Positions 28,974 to 38,094 of a DNA stretch of 64,000 bases are shown here, piece after piece (the stretch's first letter is position 1; the number at the start of each line of letters is the position of its first letter). The notes below the pieces were generated by a model. That model searched no databases and was not told where the DNA came from. It worked only from the letters and a program-made list of their open reading frames with translations. Made by a program: the position numbers and the translations under genes. This DNA comes from Spirabiliibacterium falconis (GTDB lineage Bacteria > Pseudomonadota > Gammaproteobacteria > Enterobacterales > Pasteurellaceae). The stretch lies in NCBI RefSeq assembly GCF_014885015.1, contig NZ_JABMIJ010000006.1, positions 62,001 to 126,000 of the forward strand. The letters run 5' to 3'.

Positions 28974-29606
28974 ATGATAGCAGCAAATAAACGTTCAATT
29001 ATTACCCTTTTTTATGGAGACTCAAACTTAGGTTCTCATCAAGTTAAAATGGTACTCGCTGAAAAAGAAGTGCCTCACGAGAAAGAATTAATCACGCCAG
29101 ACAGTTTGAATGAAGATTTTCTTGAATTAGGGACTAATGGGGACTTACCCACATTAGTTGATCGCGATTTGGTGTTGTATAAACCACGTATTATTTTAGA
29201 ATACCTCGATGAGCGTTTTCCACACCCACCATTGATGCCAGTTTATCCCGTTGATCGGGCGAAATCACGTTTAATGATGCATCGCATTGAGCAAGATTGG
29301 TTTAGTATTATTGAGCAGGCAGAAAAGTGTCAAGATGAAGCGGAAAAGAAAGCTATATTAACGCAATTGCGTGACGAAATTCTCTCTTTTGGTCCTATTT
29401 TTTCTCAAAAGCCATTCTTTTTAAGTGATGTATTCAGCCTTGTCGATTGTTATATTGCCCCGATTTTGTATCGCTTACAAGAAGAAGGTATTAAATTTAC
29501 TGGTGCAGGCAGCAAAGCCATTAAAGGCTATATGGAGCGCGTATTTTCTCGCCCAAGTTTTGCCGCCTCAATCAAAGCGGGTCCTGTCAAAATTGTTGAG
29601 AAATAA
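28974..29606 (+). CDS. sspA: Stringent starvation protein A
   Basis: SspA is a GST-fold protein without GST activity that binds RNA polymerase and alters transcription during starvation. The 210 residues show the thioredoxin-like N-terminal part (ITLFYGDSNLGSHQVKMVLAEKEVPHEKELI, PTLVDRDLVLYKPRIILEYLDERFPHPPLMP) and the all-helical C-terminal part with the conserved FSLVDCYIAPILYRL. It precedes sspB by 2 bases, the standard pair. Confidence 0.95.
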   Translation: MIAANKRSIITLFYGDSNLGSHQVKMVLAEKEVPHEKELITPDSLNEDFLELGTNGDLPTLVDRDLVLYKPRIILEYLDERFPHPPLMPVYPVDRAKSRLMMHRIEQDWFSIIEQAEKCQDEAEKKAILTQLRDEILSFGPIFSQKPFFLSDVFSLVDCYIAPILYRLQEEGIKFTGAGSKAIKGYMERVFSRPSFAASIKAGPVKIVEK

Positions 29607-29608
29607 TC

Positions 29609-30037
29609 ATGAGTAGCGCAAAACGTCCTTATTTACTCAGAGCTTACTATGATTGGTTTTTAGATAACGATCTTACGCCCTATTTAGTGGTCAATGCGTT
29701 GTATCCCAACACCAAAGTGCCACAAGATTTTGTGCGTGATGGGCAGATTGTACTCAATATTGCGCCAGCTGCATGTGGTAATTTGCAATTAGGTAATGAA
29801 ACAATTCAATTTACCGCACGTTTTCGTGGTGTCCCTCAGAATATTGTTGTGCCACTCGGTGCGGCAATAGCTATTTATGCGAGAGAAAATGGCGATGGCG
29901 TATTGTTTGAAGATGAAGAAGCTTACCAAACGGATGTAAGCCATTTAACGGAGCAGCCAAAGGATTTTACTGAAGCTGTCGATCCGCCAAAGACCAAGCG
30001 AAAAGCCGATGCCAGTCATTTGAAAATTATTAAATAA
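29609..30037 (+). CDS. sspB: ClpXP protease specificity-enhancing factor SspB
   Basis: SspB tethers ssrA-tagged proteins to ClpX. The 142-residue protein has the N-terminal dimerisation helix and substrate-binding beta fold (YLLRAYYDWFLDNDLTPYLVVNA, IVLNIAPAACGNLQLGNETIQFTARFRG, VVPLGAAIAIYARENGDGVLF), a flexible acidic linker and a basic C-terminal tail (HLKIIK) corresponding to the ClpX-binding peptide. It is co-transcribed with sspA. Confidence 0.95.
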   Translation: MSSAKRPYLLRAYYDWFLDNDLTPYLVVNALYPNTKVPQDFVRDGQIVLNIAPAACGNLQLGNETIQFTARFRGVPQNIVVPLGAAIAIYARENGDGVLFEDEEAYQTDVSHLTEQPKDFTEAVDPPKTKRKADASHLKIIK

Positions 30038-30040
30038 GTG

Positions 30041-30065
30041 AAACCGCACAGTAAAGTGCGGTTTT
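30041..30065. terminator. USS-derived terminator between sspB and cueR
   Basis: AAACCGCAC (30041-30049) and GTGCGGTTT (30056-30064) enclose six bases; the right arm is a full USS. It lies after sspB and shares its last bases with the cueR stop codon on the other strand, so it can only partly serve cueR. Confidence 0.75.
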
Positions 30066-30450
30066 ATTTTGAAAATGAATCAATAATTGGGCAGTGACTT
30101 TGCTCATCATCTGGGCAAATATCTGCCAATTTTTGTAATTGTGATTTGATCGCATTCAGGTGCGATATTTGTTCATCAATAAATGCGATTTTTTCCAGTG
30201 TTTTTGCTTTCACTTCACAGCTTTTTCGCTGTGGGTCTTGCCATAGTAGCAATAATTCTTTTGATTCTTGTAGGCTAAAGCCTGCTTCGCGTGTCCGCTT
30301 AAGAAAACATAGCTGGGAGACATGTTGCGCGTTGTATTGTCGATAACCGTTTACGTTGCGTGCAGGCGGTGAGATGATATTTTTTTCTTCATAAAAACGA
30401 ATGGTTTTTGGGCTTAAACCTGTCAGTTGTGCAATGTGATTAATCTGCAT
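30064..30450 (-). CDS. cueR: Copper efflux regulator CueR (MerR family)
   Basis: The 128-residue protein has the MerR winged helix (INHIAQLTGLSPKTIRFYEEKNII, NGYRQYN), a long dimerisation helix and a C-terminal metal loop with two cysteines eight residues apart (CPDDEQSHC). The two-Cys loop plus divergence from a copper P-type ATPase identifies it as the Cu(I)-type sensor rather than a Zn or Hg sensor. It would activate the copA promoter at 30457-30487 when Cu(I) is bound. Confidence 0.9.
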   Translation of the reverse strand: MQINHIAQLTGLSPKTIRFYEEKNIISPPARNVNGYRQYNAQHVSQLCFLKRTREAGFSLQESKELLLLWQDPQRKSCEVKAKTLEKIAFIDEQISHLNAIKSQLQKLADICPDDEQSHCPIIDSFSK

Positions 30451-30456
30451 AAATGC

Positions 30457-30487
30457 TTGACCTTCCAGTAAGGGGAACGTTTATTCT
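30457..30487 (+). promoter_or_regulatory. CueR-activated copA promoter and operator
   Basis: TTGACC (30457-30462) and TATTCT (30482-30487) are separated by 19 bases, the over-long spacer of MerR-regulated promoters. The spacer contains the dyad ACCTTCC, seven bases, GGAACGT (30460-30480), close to the E. coli CueR box ACCTTCC-N7-GGAAGGT. Confidence 0.85.
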
Positions 30488-30522
30488 ATTACACATCAAA
30501 AAAGACAAGCAAGGAGTAAGTA

Positions 30523-33192
30523 ATGATTTATGCACTTTCAGGGTTATCTTGCCAGCATTGCGTTGCGAATGTTCGTCAGGCCCTTGTCACGTTGGATAGT
30601 GACTGTAAGGTTAACCGCACTTTTGCTCAAGTGAGTGATGATGTAGCAGCGCATGATGTGATTAATGCGATTAGCGCGGCGGGCTACAACGCGACGTTAG
30701 CCCAACACAGTGCTTATGATTTGAGTCTTTCAGGGCTAAATTGCGGGCATTGTATTGCCAGTGTCGAAAAAGCATTGCAGGCATACGATGCGAATTTGAT
30801 TTATACCATTAATAAAACCGCACTTGCTGTTTTTGCACCCAATGCGCCCGATGAGGTGATTGCTGTTATTGAGCAGGCAGGCTTTCATGCGAATAAATCT
30901 GATAGCGTGCAATGCCCAAAGACTGATGGGCTATCAGAAACGGCTGATAGCCCTGTAATGGAGGCAGCACCCGAGCAAACGTCTTATCCTATTCAATTGG
31001 CATTAACGGGTTTAAGCTGTGCTGCGTGTGTGGCAAAAGTAGAAAAAGCCCTAAGTGCGGTTGAGGGGGTCAGTGCCGTACAAGTCAATCTAGCCGATAG
31101 TACGGCATTAGTTGCAGGGAACGTTGATGATAACGCATTAATCAATGCGATTACGCATGCGGGCTACCGTGCGGAGGTGGTGCGTGATGTGAAGATACAG
31201 CGCGAAAAAAGCCAACAGCATTATAGTATAGAAATCAACCAGTTAAAACGACGAGCAATCGTTGCTCTATTCTTAGGGGGCGCATTAATGCTATGGGGCT
31301 GGGTTTTTGGTATGAATATGGCGGATTCCACACAAATGGGGTGGTTAATAGTTGGCTTGCTTTGTTTTGCTGTGATGATGTATAGCGGTAAGCACTTTTT
31401 CAGTAATGCGATAAGTAATCTACGACATGCTACTACAACGATGGATACGCTTGTTGCCCTTGGCACAGGAACAGCATGGCTTTTTTCAATGTCAGTGGTA
31501 CTTGCACCTGCGTTTTATCCTGAGCAGGCGCGTCATCTCTATTTTGAAGCGAGTTTGATGATTATTGGCTTGATTAATCTTGGCAAAATGTTAGAAATGA
31601 AAGCCAAACACCATTCCTCACAAGCATTGAATAAATTATTGGATTTAACGCCTCAAAAAGTGCGGTTGCTGACAGCGCAAGGTGAAAAAATCGTTTCTCT
31701 TGACAGCGTGAAAAAGGGAATGCAACTTCGTTTAAAAACAGGTGATAAAGTACCTGTTGATGGTGTTGTGGAAAGTGGGCAGGCGTGGCTGAATGAGGCA
31801 ATGTTAACGGGCGAGCCATTGCAGGTGCGTAAAGTGCAAGGCGATATGGTGCGAGCGGGTACCATCGTGGATAATGGAATATTACAGATTAAGGTCACAG
31901 GCGTAGGCGAAAATACGATGCTTGCCAATATTATTCGCTTAGTTAAACAAGCGCAAAGTAGCAAGCCGAAAATTGCACAATTGGCAGATAATGTCGCAGC
32001 GATATTTGTACCAGCCGTCTGTGCATTGGCGGTGTTGGCGTTTATTTTATGGCTTGTGTTGCCACAGTCACCCAATTTTGCACAGGCGTTAGTGGTCTTT
32101 ACTAGTGTGCTGATCATTGCCTGCCCATGTGCATTGGGTTTAGCAACACCGATGTCGATTATCGCGGCTGTTGCACGAGCTGCTCAGTTGGGGATTTTGG
32201 TGCGAGATGCACAAGCGTTACAAAATGCAGCTTGCATTGATACTGTCGTATTTGACAAAACAGGGACATTGACTCAGGGTAAGCCCACATTGACGCATAT
32301 CCACGCCATTTCTGGAGATCCAACCGCACTTTTAATGTTTGCGACTGCGCTTGAAAAAGAGGCGAACCATCCGTTAGCCAGTGCCTTTGTCAATGATCAG
32401 CGACTAGCTCAGCATCAACTACCACCAGTACATAATTTTCATACACATAACGGAATGGGCATTTCAGGTGAGATTGATGGAGAGACTTTTTTCTTGGGAA
32501 ACCTATCATTGATGCAAGCGAAAGCGGTTGTGATGCCAGAAAATGTGCATAATGAAGCCTGTATAGCCCGTGAACACGGAGGCACAGTAATTTTTCTGGC
32601 GCGCCAGCGTGTATTGCTTAGCTTTTTTGTCGTGCAAGATCCAGTGCGAGAAGACAGCGCATATGCAATCAAGCAATTGCACGCCATGGGGATAAAATCC
32701 GTAATGTTAACAGGCGACAATCAAGCAACGGCAAACGCTATTGCCCATAAATTGGGTATTAATGAAGTAATCGCCGATGTTTTGCCAAGCGATAAAGCCG
32801 ATGTGATTGCACGCTTGCAGCAACGGGGGAGCAATGTGGCAATGGTCGGTGATGGTATTAATGATGCCCCCGCACTTGCGAGAGCGAATGTCAGTATTGC
32901 TATTGCCAATGGAAGCGATATTGCAATAGAAACAGCAGGATTAACCTTGATGAATTCAAATATCAGTGCGGTGCGAGATGTATTAATGCTTTCCCAAGCC
33001 ACAATGCGTAATATCAAGCAAAATCTCTTTGGCGCATTTATTTATAACAGCTTAGGTATTCCTATTGCGATGGGCATTTTGTATCCCATTTGGGGGGTGA
33101 TGTTAAACCCAGTATTTGCAGCAGCCGCTATGGCATTATCATCTGTGACCGTCGTGACTAACGCAAATCGCTTATTACGCTTTAAACCATAA
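30523..33192 (+). CDS. copA: Copper-exporting P1B-type ATPase CopA
   Basis: This 889-residue protein pumps Cu(I) out of the cytoplasm. It has three N-terminal metal-binding HMA domains with CxxC motifs: GLSCQHC (about 8-13), GLNCGHC (about 73-78) and GLSCAAC (about 165-170); E. coli CopA has two. The core shows eight membrane segments, the ion-binding CPC (IIACPCALGLATP), the actuator TGE (MLTGEP), the phosphorylation motif DKTGTLTQG, the HP motif ANHPLA and the hinge GDGINDAPAL. AAGGAG lies 7 bases before the ATG. It is divergent from its regulator cueR. Confidence 0.96.
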   Translation: MIYALSGLSCQHCVANVRQALVTLDSDCKVNRTFAQVSDDVAAHDVINAISAAGYNATLAQHSAYDLSLSGLNCGHCIASVEKALQAYDANLIYTINKTALAVFAPNAPDEVIAVIEQAGFHANKSDSVQCPKTDGLSETADSPVMEAAPEQTSYPIQLALTGLSCAACVAKVEKALSAVEGVSAVQVNLADSTALVAGNVDDNALINAITHAGYRAEVVRDVKIQREKSQQHYSIEINQLKRRAIVALFLGGALMLWGWVFGMNMADSTQMGWLIVGLLCFAVMMYSGKHFFSNAISNLRHATTTMDTLVALGTGTAWLFSMSVVLAPAFYPEQARHLYFEASLMIIGLINLGKMLEMKAKHHSSQALNKLLDLTPQKVRLLTAQGEKIVSLDSVKKGMQLRLKTGDKVPVDGVVESGQAWLNEAMLTGEPLQVRKVQGDMVRAGTIVDNGILQIKVTGVGENTMLANIIRLVKQAQSSKPKIAQLADNVAAIFVPAVCALAVLAFILWLVLPQSPNFAQALVVFTSVLIIACPCALGLATPMSIIAAVARAAQLGILVRDAQALQNAACIDTVVFDKTGTLTQGKPTLTHIHAISGDPTALLMFATALEKEANHPLASAFVNDQRLAQHQLPPVHNFHTHNGMGISGEIDGETFFLGNLSLMQAKAVVMPENVHNEACIAREHGGTVIFLARQRVLLSFFVVQDPVREDSAYAIKQLHAMGIKSVMLTGDNQATANAIAHKLGINEVIADVLPSDKADVIARLQQRGSNVAMVGDGINDAPALARANVSIAIANGSDIAIETAGLTLMNSNISAVRDVLMLSQATMRNIKQNLFGAFIYNSLGIPIAMGILYPIWGVMLNPVFAAAAMALSSVTVVTNANRLLRFKP

Positions 33193-33203
33193 AGTGCGGT
33201 TAA

Positions 33204-33226
33204 AAAAAGCAGCAGAGCTGCTTTTT
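33204..33226. terminator. Bidirectional terminator between copA and yciI
   Basis: AAAAAGCAGC (33204-33213), loop AGA, GCTGCTTTTT (33217-33226). The symmetrical A/T ends allow termination from both sides; it just touches the yciI stop codon at 33225. Confidence 0.88.
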
Positions 33227-33524
33227 AAAATACACGTTTAAAGGGTTTGACAATGACATCCCCATATACACCTGCGGTGACATAGGGATCATCTTGCGCC
33301 CATTGTTGTGCTGCGGCAAGACTGTCAAACTGTGCAATAACTGTTGAGCCAGTAAATCCCGCTTCTTGTGGATTTTCATCATCAATGGCAGGGTTGGGGC
33401 CTGCTACAAGTAGACGGTTTTCCGCTTGTAGGGATTTTAAGCGAGCAAGATGTTGTTCACGAACGGCTAGGCGTTGGGCAAGGGTGTTGGGTTTGTCTTG
33501 TGCAAAAATAACATAATACATCAT
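33225..33524 (-). CDS. yciI: YciI family protein
   Basis: This 99-residue alpha/beta (ferredoxin-like) protein is close to E. coli YciI along its whole length ([66 protein letters not shown]). The conserved His and Asp form a putative active site, but the natural substrate is unknown. Two adjacent ATG codons are possible starts, with GGAAGG upstream. It is the last gene of yciC-yciB-yciA-yciI. Confidence 0.93.
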   Translation of the reverse strand: MMYYVIFAQDKPNTLAQRLAVREQHLARLKSLQAENRLLVAGPNPAIDDENPQEAGFTGSTVIAQFDSLAAAQQWAQDDPYVTAGVYGDVIVKPFKRVF

Positions 33525-33526
33525 CT

Positions 33527-34003
33527 TTAACCTTCCATTTCAAGTTCCTGCATCGCTTTATCAAGCTCGGGGTTATTTTCTTTGTTAATTGGGCGAGGGC
33601 GACCATGCTTATCAATGGCAACAAAGGTAAACACGGCATCAGTCACACAATAACGCTCATTAAATGGTTCGGTGGATACTTTTTTTACCCACACTTCGAC
33701 TTCGACTTTAAGTGAACTGTTACCGACTTTTACGCAGCGACCATAGCAACAAATAACATCACCGACACTAACGGGACGAATAAAATTGATTCTATCTACC
33801 GACACAGTTACCACAGGCCCTTGGGCGATTTCCTTGGCCATAATTGCGCCGCCTAAGTCCATTTGCGACATAATCCATCCCCCGAAAATATCGCCATTGG
33901 CGTTGGTATCTGATGGCATTGCCAGAGTACGCAGAAGTAAACGACCTCTTGATACTCGCCCTGGGTTTGCACCTGATTGCGTTTCTACAAATTCGTTTGC
34001 CAT
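33527..34003 (-). CDS. yciA: Acyl-CoA thioesterase YciA
   Basis: A 158-residue hot-dog-fold thioesterase that hydrolyses a broad range of acyl-CoAs. The family motif [25 protein letters not shown] includes the catalytic Asp of the loop [28 protein letters not shown] and the [13 protein letters not shown] strand are typical. It begins 5 bases after yciB and ends 2 bases before yciI. Confidence 0.95.
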   Translation of the reverse strand: MANEFVETQSGANPGRVSRGRLLLRTLAMPSDTNANGDIFGGWIMSQMDLGGAIMAKEIAQGPVVTVSVDRINFIRPVSVGDVICCYGRCVKVGNSSLKVEVEVWVKKVSTEPFNERYCVTDAVFTFVAIDKHGRPRPINKENNPELDKAMQELEMEG

Positions 34004-34008
34004 AATCG

Positions 34009-34560
34009 TTAATCCTTGTGTGTGTTATTACTGTCTTGTGGCAAGTATTTATATAAATAGACCCCTGTCACTAAGGTAGCAACGAGAGTCATGCCAAGAA
34101 TGCCAAACACTTTGAAATTATACCAAGCATCATCTGACATATATTGGCTAATGATGATATTTAATCCCATACACAGCAAAAAGAAGATAGCCCAACCAAG
34201 ATTGATTCTTGCCCAGATAAGGTCTGGAAGTTGGAGTTCTTTGGCAAGTAGCAGTTTGATAAGCGGTTTATGGAATACATATTGGCTGATTAAAAGTGCG
34301 GTCGCAAAAATGGCATACACCACGGTAACTTTCCATTTTAAAAAGGTCAAATCATTGAAATACACTGTTAAAAGACCAAAAAAGACGACTGCAATTGCCA
34401 TGATTTTTTGTGATTTTTCAATTTTTCCAAAGTAGATTTTGAGTACGATTAATTGAATGAGTGTAGCGATAATAAGCACCACAGCACTGATTTGCACCCC
34501 GTAAATTTTGTACGCAATGAAAAACAGAATGAGAGGAATAAATTCAATCAGTTGCTTCAT
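34009..34560 (-). CDS. yciB: Inner membrane-spanning protein YciB (IspA/septation family)
   Basis: The 183-residue protein has about five hydrophobic segments and the family start [19 protein letters not shown], then [20 protein letters not shown] and [23 protein letters not shown]. The family is linked to septation and cell-envelope integrity in Shigella and E. coli; the molecular activity is unknown. Its start overlaps the yciC stop by one base (TAATG), indicating coupling. Confidence 0.93.
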   Translation of the reverse strand: MKQLIEFIPLILFFIAYKIYGVQISAVVLIIATLIQLIVLKIYFGKIEKSQKIMAIAVVFFGLLTVYFNDLTFLKWKVTVVYAIFATALLISQYVFHKPLIKLLLAKELQLPDLIWARINLGWAIFFLLCMGLNIIISQYMSDDAWYNFKVFGILGMTLVATLVTGVYLYKYLPQDSNNTHKD

Positions 34561-35264
34561 TACGCGCTCCGTTGCATAAAGTGTTGATAGAAACGATAGG
34601 TAAAAATTAACGTGAAAACGGCAACCGTTGAGCTGATGATCGTTGTAATGCCAACACTGATTGCATTATCGCCTAAGCGAGCCAGTTGCAGGTTGACCGC
34701 ACTTGGTAAAATATAGGCAATGATGGTGAATAAAAATAGTGCTGACATACGCCCACTTCCTTGCTGCCAAACACGTTTCATTGCAGTATTGAGCGAAGTG
34801 CGGTCAATCACATAAGCATAAGGTGCGAGGGAGAGCCGTACAAACATAAAACCACCAAGTAAAATTGCAATGAGCCCTAAAATGCCGCCAGCCCCTGTAA
34901 TTAAACTTAATATCGCGAGTGTAAATGGCAATACAACAAAAAAGTTAAGCAACAAAAATGGTAATAATTGTTTGATACTGTTGACGAATGCACTGGCATA
35001 ATTCATGTGATGTGTGCGGCTGATTTGCATAATGGCATTAAGTAACCATAATGTCACGAGTAGTACAGCAATTTGCCCACCTACGGCGATGAGTGCTTGT
35101 GTGGGGTTGAGATGATTGCCTTCGTTCATCAATGGTTCAAGTGGTAATGCGCGTAAAGTAAACGCGATAATCGCTTGTAACATAATAAAAAACAGGGTCA
35201 TCTGTTTTTGATTACGCATAAAATTAAAGCAGTCTTGAATAATGGCGGTAAAATTAAGTTGCAT
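34560..35264 (-). CDS. yciC: UPF0259 membrane protein YciC
   Basis: A 234-residue membrane protein with five or six hydrophobic segments, matching the YciC/UPF0259 family (start [18 protein letters not shown], middle [22 protein letters not shown], then [26 protein letters not shown]). Function unknown. It heads the yciCBAI operon. Two USS copies in opposite orientation lie within it. Confidence 0.9.
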   Translation of the reverse strand: MQLNFTAIIQDCFNFMRNQKQMTLFFIMLQAIIAFTLRALPLEPLMNEGNHLNPTQALIAVGGQIAVLLVTLWLLNAIMQISRTHHMNYASAFVNSIKQLLPFLLLNFFVVLPFTLAILSLITGAGGILGLIAILLGGFMFVRLSLAPYAYVIDRTSLNTAMKRVWQQGSGRMSALFLFTIIAYILPSAVNLQLARLGDNAISVGITTIISSTVAVFTLIFTYRFYQHFMQRSA

Positions 35265-35336
35265 CAGACTTTCCTGTTAACTAAAACGCAACAAAGTATA
35301 GCAATTTGCATTGCTATTTTCATCATTTTTTGTCGT

Positions 35337-35360
35337 AAGTGCGGTCCAATAACCGCACTT
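35337..35360. repeat. Inverted USS pair downstream of prmB
   Basis: Two complete USS face each other: AAGTGCGGT (35337-35345) and ACCGCACTT (35352-35360), with a 6-base loop. The pair lies 8 bases beyond the prmB stop (minus). T-runs are poor on both sides, so it may be only a weak terminator. Confidence 0.85.
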
Positions 35361-35368
35361 TTATCTGA

Positions 35369-36337
35369 TTATTTATAGGCTTGGAATTCCGCTTGGCTAT
35401 TGAGTAATTGTGCACGTGTTATTGAAAATACGCCATCGCCCCCGTTTTTAAACTGAATCCAATTAAATGGCACATTCGGGAATTGTGCTTGTAAATGTAC
35501 CATGCTGTTACCCACTTCACACACTAACACGCCATGTTCGGTTAAATAATCCGCAGCGTTGGCAAGAATACGCTTAACCAGCACTAAGCCATCGTCGCCT
35601 GCCTCTAATGCCATTTTGGGCTCATGCTCATATTCCGCTGGCATATCGTCAAGATCTTCTGCGTCCACATACGGCGGATTGCAGACGATCAAATTATAAT
35701 TACCTTGTGGTAGTGCCTCGAATAGATCTGATTTCAATGGAAACACATTTTGCAGCGCATCGTGCTTTTCAATATTTATTTCAGTAACAGCTAACGCATC
35801 ATCAGAGAGGTCAACAGCATCAATTTCGGCATGCGGGAAACGTTCAGCACAAGCAATTGCAATGCAACCGCTACCCGTGCAAAGATCCAAAATGCGTTTC
35901 GGCTCTTCTTGTAATAAGCCTGTAAAACCATCTTGAATGAGTTCACCGATAGGGGAGCGGGGAACTATGACACGTTCATCAACATAGAATGGCAAGCCGC
36001 AAAACCAGGCTTGATTAGTGATATAGGCCAATGGTTTGCGTTCACTAATTCGGCTAATCAACGCATGAAAAATGCGATCTTTTTCATGAAACGTTAAGTT
36101 GGAAGAATACAACGCTTGTGGCACATCTTGAGGCAGATGTAAACAAGATAGCACTAATTGAACCGCTTCATCCCACGCGTTATCTTGTCCGTGACCATAA
36201 TAAATATCGGCAGCGTTAAAACAACTGTATGCCCAGCGCAAATAGTCTTGAATATTACGCAGATCTTCATAAACGGGGGCATCTGACATTTCTTCGATGA
36301 GTTCTTGGTTATAAATCATTTCTTCTACTTCAGCCAT
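35369..36337 (-). CDS. prmB: 50S ribosomal protein L3 glutamine methyltransferase PrmB
   Basis: PrmB methylates Gln150 of ribosomal protein L3. The 322-residue enzyme (310 in E. coli) has an N-terminal helical domain ([33 protein letters not shown]) and a SAM-binding domain ([20 protein letters not shown]) with the NPPY catalytic motif ([14 protein letters not shown]). It is transcribed divergently from smrB, another ribosome-associated function; this divergent pairing is also seen in E. coli (yfcB/yfcN). Confidence 0.95.
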   Translation of the reverse strand: MAEVEEMIYNQELIEEMSDAPVYEDLRNIQDYLRWAYSCFNAADIYYGHGQDNAWDEAVQLVLSCLHLPQDVPQALYSSNLTFHEKDRIFHALISRISERKPLAYITNQAWFCGLPFYVDERVIVPRSPIGELIQDGFTGLLQEEPKRILDLCTGSGCIAIACAERFPHAEIDAVDLSDDALAVTEINIEKHDALQNVFPLKSDLFEALPQGNYNLIVCNPPYVDAEDLDDMPAEYEHEPKMALEAGDDGLVLVKRILANAADYLTEHGVLVCEVGNSMVHLQAQFPNVPFNWIQFKNGGDGVFSITRAQLLNSQAEFQAYK

Positions 36338-36444
36338 TGTGTACCTCTAGTTTTTCATTTTTTGGACAATAGTTATATCACATTTTAGCCATTAAGGCAT
36401 AGAGCGTGTTAAAATAGATTCTTTTATCTCTCAATGGACAGATT

Positions 36445-36957
36445 ATGAGCTTAAGTGAAGATGAGATTGCATTGTTTCGCGAGCAAGTACGGGGCGTAAA
36501 AGCCTTGCGACAAGACACGCACAGCCTGCATGTGCGCAAAATTGCCCAGCAACGTGATAAAAAAGCAGACGCTCAAAAGCAAGATAATCTATTTTATTTT
36601 TCAGATCAGTATGAACCGCACTTAGAAGAAGGTGCTACAATTCGCTATCGGCGAGAAAATGAATCACCGCACTTGTTAAAACAATTGCGTCGAGGTGATT
36701 TTGAACCAGAACTTTTTTTGGATCTGCATGGGCTAACCCGTGAACAAGCAAAACAGGAATTAGCCGCACTTTTATTGGCTTGTGAGCAAGAAAATATCGC
36801 GTGTGCTAGCATTATGACAGGCTATGGAACATATGCCTTAAAACAGCAAATTCCTCGCTGGTTAGTGCAACACCCGAAAGTGCGGGCGATGCACCAAGCC
36901 CCGAAAGAATGGGGTGGTGATGCCGCATTTTTATTTTTATTTGATATAGACATATAA
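36445..36957 (+). CDS. smrB: Smr-domain ribosome rescue endonuclease SmrB (variant motif)
   Basis: The 170-residue protein is colinear with E. coli SmrB (YfcN), which cuts mRNA between collided ribosomes. The N-terminal half is the ribosome-binding extension (SEDEIALFREQVRGVKAL) and the C-terminal half the Smr domain with the DxH motif in LFLDLHGLTREQAKQEL. The second catalytic-region motif, HGHGKHILK in E. coli, reads TGYGTYALK here, so its leading histidine is a threonine. The surrounding QQIPRWLVQHPKVRAMHQAPKEWGGDAA is well conserved. Whether nuclease activity persists cannot be told from sequence. Confidence 0.9.
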   Translation: MSLSEDEIALFREQVRGVKALRQDTHSLHVRKIAQQRDKKADAQKQDNLFYFSDQYEPHLEEGATIRYRRENESPHLLKQLRRGDFEPELFLDLHGLTREQAKQELAALLLACEQENIACASIMTGYGTYALKQQIPRWLVQHPKVRAMHQAPKEWGGDAAFLFLFDIDI

Positions 36958-36988
36958 CAGAGCTAATGCCACGCAAGGAGAACGCATT

Positions 36989-37423
36989 ATGCCATCGGTA
37001 AACCAATCTGCTATGGTTAATTTCAGTGCACAGCAGATGTATCAGTTAGTGAATGATTATGAGCAATATCCCCAGTTTTTGCCAGGGTGTGTGGCGGCTC
37101 GCACATTAAATCGGTATGAAAATGAATTGACCGCCGAGCTGGTTATTAGCAAAGCGGGCATTCGTCAGCAATTTACCACCCATAATATTATGCAGCCGAG
37201 TCGTGAAATTGTCATTGAATTGGTCGAAGGCCCTTTTCGTTTTTTAAAGGGTATGTGGCGTTTTGAGCCATTAGATGACCAGTCGTGTATTATTCGTTTA
37301 CAACTTGAATTTGAGTTTTCGCATTTTTTGATAAGTCAGCTTTTTGGAAAAATTTTTGAACAATTAACGCAAAAAATGGTATCTGCATTTAAGCAACGTG
37401 CAAGTGAGGTTTATAGTGGCTGA
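36989..37423 (+). CDS. ratA: RatA-type ubiquinone-binding/ribosome association protein (START domain)
   Basis: A 144-residue START/COQ10-family protein (MVNFSAQQMYQLVNDYEQYPQFLPGC, FRFLKGMWRFEPLDDQSC, FEFSHFLISQLFGKIFEQL). E. coli RatA was described as a toxin blocking 70S formation; homologs are ubiquinone-binding chaperones, so the role is debated. AAGGAGAA precedes the ATG. It overlaps rnfH by 8 bases, the usual ratA-ratB pair; smpB, often adjacent, is not here. Confidence 0.9.
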   Translation: MPSVNQSAMVNFSAQQMYQLVNDYEQYPQFLPGCVAARTLNRYENELTAELVISKAGIRQQFTTHNIMQPSREIVIELVEGPFRFLKGMWRFEPLDDQSCIIRLQLEFEFSHFLISQLFGKIFEQLTQKMVSAFKQRASEVYSG

Positions 37424-37787
37424 AAAAATTCATATTCAAATTGCTTATGCTTTGCCTGATACGTATTTTTTACACAGTTATCAGGTGGAACAAGGCACGA
37501 CGATCCAAAGTGCGGTATTACATTCTGGGATTTTGGCGCAATTCCATGAGATTGATCTACGCAAAAATCAAGTGGGCATTTTTGCGCGTCCAGCCAAATT
37601 AACCGATGTGTTACAAGATGGCGATCGGATTGAAATTTATCGTCCATTGCTTGCTGATCCAAAAGAGATTCGTCGTAAGCGTGCGGAGCAGCAGCGTCTT
37701 GAGCAAGAGGCGGAAAAAGCACGTGAACGCGAGCTTAAGCGTGAACAAAAGCGTGCAGAAAAAGAGAGCAAACACGATGAACCTTAA
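37416..37787 (+). CDS. rnfH: RnfH family ubiquitin-fold protein (RatB)
   Basis: The 123-residue protein has a beta-grasp, ubiquitin-like fold shared with RnfH/RatB (KIHIQIAYALPDTYFLHSYQVEQGTTIQSAV, LRKNQVGIFARPAKLTDVLQDGDRIEIYRPLLADPKEIRRKRAEQ), plus a C-terminal highly charged Glu/Lys/Arg helix of about 30 residues that is longer than in E. coli (96 residues). The start is GTG at 37416 with GAGG six bases upstream, inside the end of ratA; a GTG at 37398 would add six residues without support. Confidence 0.9.
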   Translation: MAEKIHIQIAYALPDTYFLHSYQVEQGTTIQSAVLHSGILAQFHEIDLRKNQVGIFARPAKLTDVLQDGDRIEIYRPLLADPKEIRRKRAEQQRLEQEAEKARERELKREQKRAEKESKHDEP

Positions 37788-38094
37788 TGGCATATATCAA
37801 AGTGCGGTTAAACTTAGCCTACTATTTCTCTTACTCATGTTTGGCACAATGGCGTTGTGTGTTGCCCTGGATTACCCATTACCAACGCCGTTAGCCTTTG
37901 TTGTTGTCAGCGCATTGTATGCCATGCTTACTCCCAGCCTACTACTGCACCTGCCATTGGCAAATGGCGAATTAATACCGTTACCTGCAAGTTCATGGGG
38001 CTGGATCTTCGGTAGCATACTACTATTATTTATAGTCTTTACCCTACATCTTGCCATTGTGTTGGCATGGCGATTTTTGAGAGCAAAACGATGA
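37777..38094 (+). CDS. Small three-helix membrane protein of unknown function
   Basis: The 105-residue product consists of three hydrophobic segments (about 11-33, 37-58 and 71-96) joined by short loops, with a positively charged C-terminus (RFLRAKR). I do not recognise the family. Its ATG lies within the end of rnfH (11-base overlap) and its stop overlaps the roxA start (ATGA), so it is locked into the ratA-rnfH-X-roxA-xseA transcript by translational coupling. A USS near the start encodes QSAV. Confidence 0.75.
   Translation: MNLNGIYQSAVKLSLLFLLLMFGTMALCVALDYPLPTPLAFVVVSALYAMLTPSLLLHLPLANGELIPLPASSWGWIFGSILLLFIVFTLHLAIVLAWRFLRAKR

Noticed and set aside
36989-37787. Active toxin-antitoxin module ratA-ratB
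   Set aside because: The pair is conserved core content, and the RnfH/RatB protein is not an established antitoxin; the START-domain protein more likely has a housekeeping role.
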